Shown piece after piece: positions 61,492 to 64,000 of a DNA stretch of 64,000 nt. Below the pieces are notes generated by a model. The model saw only the letters and a list, made by a program, of their open reading frames with translations, did not search any database and was not told the DNA's origin. How positions within the stretch are numbered: position 1 is the first letter of the stretch; the number at the start of each line of letters is the position of its first letter. Source of the stretch: Ilex aquifolium (Eukaryota; Streptophyta; Magnoliopsida; Aquifoliales; Aquifoliaceae). The position numbers and the translations under genes were made by a program. The DNA lies in the NCBI GenBank assembly GCA_951799425.1, contig OX637399.1, positions 36,677,701-36,741,700 on the forward strand. The letters run 5' to 3'.

Positions 61492-64000
61492 GAATTCTTT
61501 ACAATGCCGCAACAATCATCTTAATCAGAGACCGGAGCAAAAAGTTATGTCAGAAATACTGAAGATTGGGAAATTACTTTTTTTTGCCTTGTGGAGGGGA
61601 ATGTCCAACTATACCAAACTTCCATCACAATTTCGAACTTGTTAGAAGATGAATCACCAATTTTGATCTCAATATATTGGTTTGGGTTTCAAGTTCTCTT
61701 TGCAATGCCGCAAGAATTAGCTCAATCCGAGTTCGGGAGAAAGAGTTATGTCGGATATAATATTTCATTTTAAAGGAGGACTACTTATTACACAAAACTT
61801 GCGTTACAATAGAGTCCATGCTAGAGGACTTTTCATGACTTTTGATGTGAATAAAATGGTTAGGGATTGAAGAATTCTTTACAATGCCGCAACAATCATC
61901 TTAATCAGAGACCGGAGCAAAAAGTTATGTCAGAAATACTGAAGATTGGGAAATTACTTTTTTTTGCCTTGTGGAGAGGAATGGCCAACTATACCAAACT
62001 TCCATCACAATTTCGAACTTGTTAGAAGATGAATCACCAATTTTGATCTCAATATATTGGTTAGGGTTTCAAGTTCTCTTTGCAATGCCGCAAGAATTAG
62101 CTCAATCCGAGTTCGGGAGAAAGAGTTATGTCGGATATAATATTTCATTTTAAAGGAGGACTACTTATTACACAAAACTTGCGTTACAATAGAGCCCATG
62201 CTAGAGGATTTTTCATGACTTTTGATGTGAATAAAATGGTTAGGGATTGAAGAATTCTTTACAATGCCGCAAGAATCATCTTAATCAGAGACCGGAGCAA
62301 AAAATTATGTCAGAAATACTAAAGAATGGGAAATTACTTTTTTTTTCCTTGTGGAGGGGAATGGCCAACTATACCAAACTTCCATCTTCGAACTTGTTAG
62401 AAGATGAATCACCAATTTTGATCTCAATATATTGGTTAGGGTTTCAAGTTCTCATTGCAATGCCGCAAGAATTAGCTCAATGAGAGTTCGGGAGAAAAAG
62501 TTATGTCCGATATAATATTTCATTTTAAAGGAGGACTACTTATTACACAAAACTTGCATTACAATAGAGCCCATGCTAGAGGATTTTTCATGACTTTTGA
62601 TGTGAATAAAATGGTTAGGGATTGAAGAATTCTTTACAATGCCGCAAGAATCATCTTAATCAGAGACCGGAGCAAAAAGTTATGTCAGAAATACTAAAGA
62701 ATAGGAAATTACTTTTTTTTTCCTTGTGGAGGGGAATGGCCAACTATACCAAACTTCCATCACAATTTCGAACTTGTTAGAAGATGAATCACCAATTTTG
62801 ATCTCAATATGTTGGTTTGGGTTTCAAGTTCTCTTTGCAATGCCGCAAGAATTAGCTCAATCCGAGTTCGGGAGAAAGAGTTATGTCGGATATAATATTT
62901 CATTTTAAAGGAGGACTACTTATTACACAAAACTTGCGTTACAATAGAGTCCATGCTAGAGGACTTTTCATGACTTTTGATGTGAATAAAATGGTTAGGG
63001 ATTGAAGAATTCTTTACAATGCCGCAACAATCATCTTAATCAGAGACCGGAGCAAAAAGTTATGTCAGAAATACTGAAGATTGGGAAATTACTTTTTTTT
63101 GCCTTGTGGAGGGGAATGTCCAACTATACCAAACTTCCATCACAATTTCGAACTTGTTAGAAGATGAATCACCAATTTTGATCTCAATATATTGGTTTGG
63201 GTTTCAAGTTCTCTTTGCAATGCCGCAAGAATTAGCTCAATCCGAGTTCGGGAGAAAGAGTTATGTCGGATATAATATTTCATTTTAAAGGAGGACTACT
63301 TATTACACAAAACTTGCGTTACAATAGAGTCCATGCTAGAGGACTTTTCATGACTTTTGATGTGAATAAAATGGTTAGGGATTGAAGAATTCTTTACAAT
63401 GCCGCAACAATCATCTTAATCAGAGACCGGAGCAAAAAGTTATGTCAGAAATACTGAAGATTGGGAAATTACTTTTTTTTGCCTTGTGGAGAGGAATGGC
63501 CAACTATACCAAACTTCCATCACAATTTCGAACTTGTTAGAAGATGAATCACCAATTTTGATCTCAATATATTGGTTAGGGTTTCAAGTTCTCTTTGCAA
63601 TGCCGCAAGAATTAGCTCAATCCGAGTTCGGGAGAAAGAGTTATGTCGGATATAATATTTCATTTTAAAGGAGGACTACTTATTACACAAAACTTGCGTT
63701 ACAATAGAGCCCATGCTAGAGGATTTTTCATGACTTTTGATGTGAATAAAATGGTTAGGGATTGAAGAATTCTTTACAATGCCGCAAGAATCATCTTAAT
63801 CAGAGACCGGAGCAAAAAATTATGTCAGATATACTAAAGAATGGGAAATTACTTTTTTTTTCCTTGTGGAGGGGAATGGCCAACTATACCAAACTTCCAT
63901 CTTCGAACTTGTTAGAAGATGAATCACCAATTTTGATCTCAATATATTGGTTAGGGTTTCAAGTTCTCATTGCAATGCCGCAAGAATTAGCTCAATGAGA
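61492..64000 (+). repeat. HOR B-C-D-G continued: one full 1515-bp unit and a partial one
   Basis: The full unit is 61492-63006 (B 61492, C 61872, D 62252, G 62627). The next unit starts at 63007 (B), continues at 63387 (C) and is cut inside D (63767-64000). Both units are of the even type. The last D has GTCAGATATAC, as at 57327 and 60357, while the D at 62252 does not. The array continues past the right edge. Confidence 0.93.

Larger units (their letters stand above)
1..64000 (+). repeat. Satellite DNA array, ~380-bp monomer, 169 phased monomers
   Basis: The entire window is a head-to-tail tandem array. GAATTC recurs every 375-381 bp from 165 to 63767, marking 168 complete monomers and a truncated one at each edge. 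All units have the same orientation and no foreign DNA interrupts them. Units differ by a small set of recurring substitutions, a 5-bp indel and a poly-T length change, which define seven classes (A-G). Arrays like this are typical of eukaryotic centromeric, pericentromeric or subtelomeric heterochromatin. The family is not one I recognise. Unit lengths near 375-385 bp are known for several plant subtelomeric satellites (rye, onion, hop and cannabis groups), but I cannot match the sequence to any of them. Repeat identity is seen directly; host and chromosomal position are inferred. Confidence 0.98.

Noticed and set aside
644-63998. Recurrent open frames of 60, 67, 78, 80 and 93 codons in most monomers
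   Set aside because: Checked examples start at GTG or TTG, each frame closes within its monomer, and the class differences (5-bp deletion, T8-T11) shift the 5' frame freely. Forty class A copies have a stop in the shared frame. No domain is recognisable. Repetition of one chance frame explains them.
1-64000. One long repetitive protein encoded across monomers
   Set aside because: The common unit of 380 bp is not a multiple of three, and stops such as TTTTAAAGG recur in every unit.
1-64000. CRISPR array
   Set aside because: The whole ~380-bp unit is repeated; there are no unique spacers between short repeats.
1-64000. rDNA intergenic spacer subrepeats or a tandem LTR array
   Set aside because: No rRNA gene, tRNA-like primer site, terminal TG...CA structure, target-site duplication or internal coding region appears in 64 kb.
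1-64000. Assigning the array to a named plant satellite of about 375-385 bp
   Set aside because: Length alone is not diagnostic and I cannot recall a matching sequence with certainty.

Overview
The whole window is one uninterrupted head-to-tail satellite DNA array. I see no gene, RNA gene, transposon, CRISPR array or single-copy DNA in it. Taking the once-per-unit EcoRI-type site (GAATTC) as the phase marker, I count 168 complete monomers plus a partial one at each end (1-164 and 63767-64000). All lie in the same orientation and the mean length is about 378.6 bp (mostly 380, with classes of 375, 376 and 377 bp). A long, AT-rich, highly homogenised array of this kind points to a eukaryotic nuclear genome, in centromeric, pericentromeric or subtelomeric heterochromatin. 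A flowering plant is my best guess, from the unit size, the nucleosome-sized half units and a recurring box resembling the plant telomere repeat. I do not recognise the family by sequence, so organism and chromosomal position remain inference.

Each monomer is itself an old dimer. A long half of about 201 bp and a short half of about 179 bp align end to end. Both begin with the box TGGTTAGGG, and identity is about 78% over the first 82 bp by my hand count. The extra 22 bp of the long half lie around a poly-T tract of 8-11 T.

The monomers fall into seven classes named here A-G, plus two mosaics (H). Counting the partial last one as D, there are 40 A, 36 B, 19 C, 29 D, 11 E, 18 F, 14 G and 2 H. 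Diagnostic differences: A (380 bp) has T9 then CC, TATTTGTTAGGG and CCGTAAGTAT. B (380) has T8-GCC, GGAATGTCC and TTGGTTTGGG. C (380) usually has GCAACAATC, with T8-GCC, GGAGAGGAATGG and TTGGTTAGGG. D (375), E (377) and F (376, or 377 as F') share loss of ACAAT. G (380) has AAGAATAGG, T9 and TTGGTTTGGG.

Layout: 1-17207 alternates a 1516-bp B-A-F-A tetramer with three copies of an eight-monomer block (B-C-B-D-E-A-C-D, 3027-3028 bp). 17208-25920 holds a mixed stretch and then two short trimer HORs (A-A-B, 1140 bp; F-A-B, 1136 bp). 25921-42199 is a patchwork built on E-A-F'-A-B-B* blocks, a D-E-A-F' tetramer and a 1515-bp segment present twice 6053 bp apart. 42200-50508 is a tandem segmental duplication (3777 and 4532 bp) whose copies differ by one G-D dimer. 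After a short transition, 52022-64000 is a regular B-C-D-G tetramer HOR of 1515 bp, with a 3030-bp octamer superperiod over its first 9 kb. Classes A, E and F vanish there, and class G is absent before 17208.

Short open frames of 60-93 codons recur in most monomers. They are by-products of repetition: nearly all need non-ATG starts, they close within one monomer, 380 is not a multiple of three, and class-specific indels shift their frames. The interest of the window is its layered satellite architecture, which records unequal exchange and conversion.
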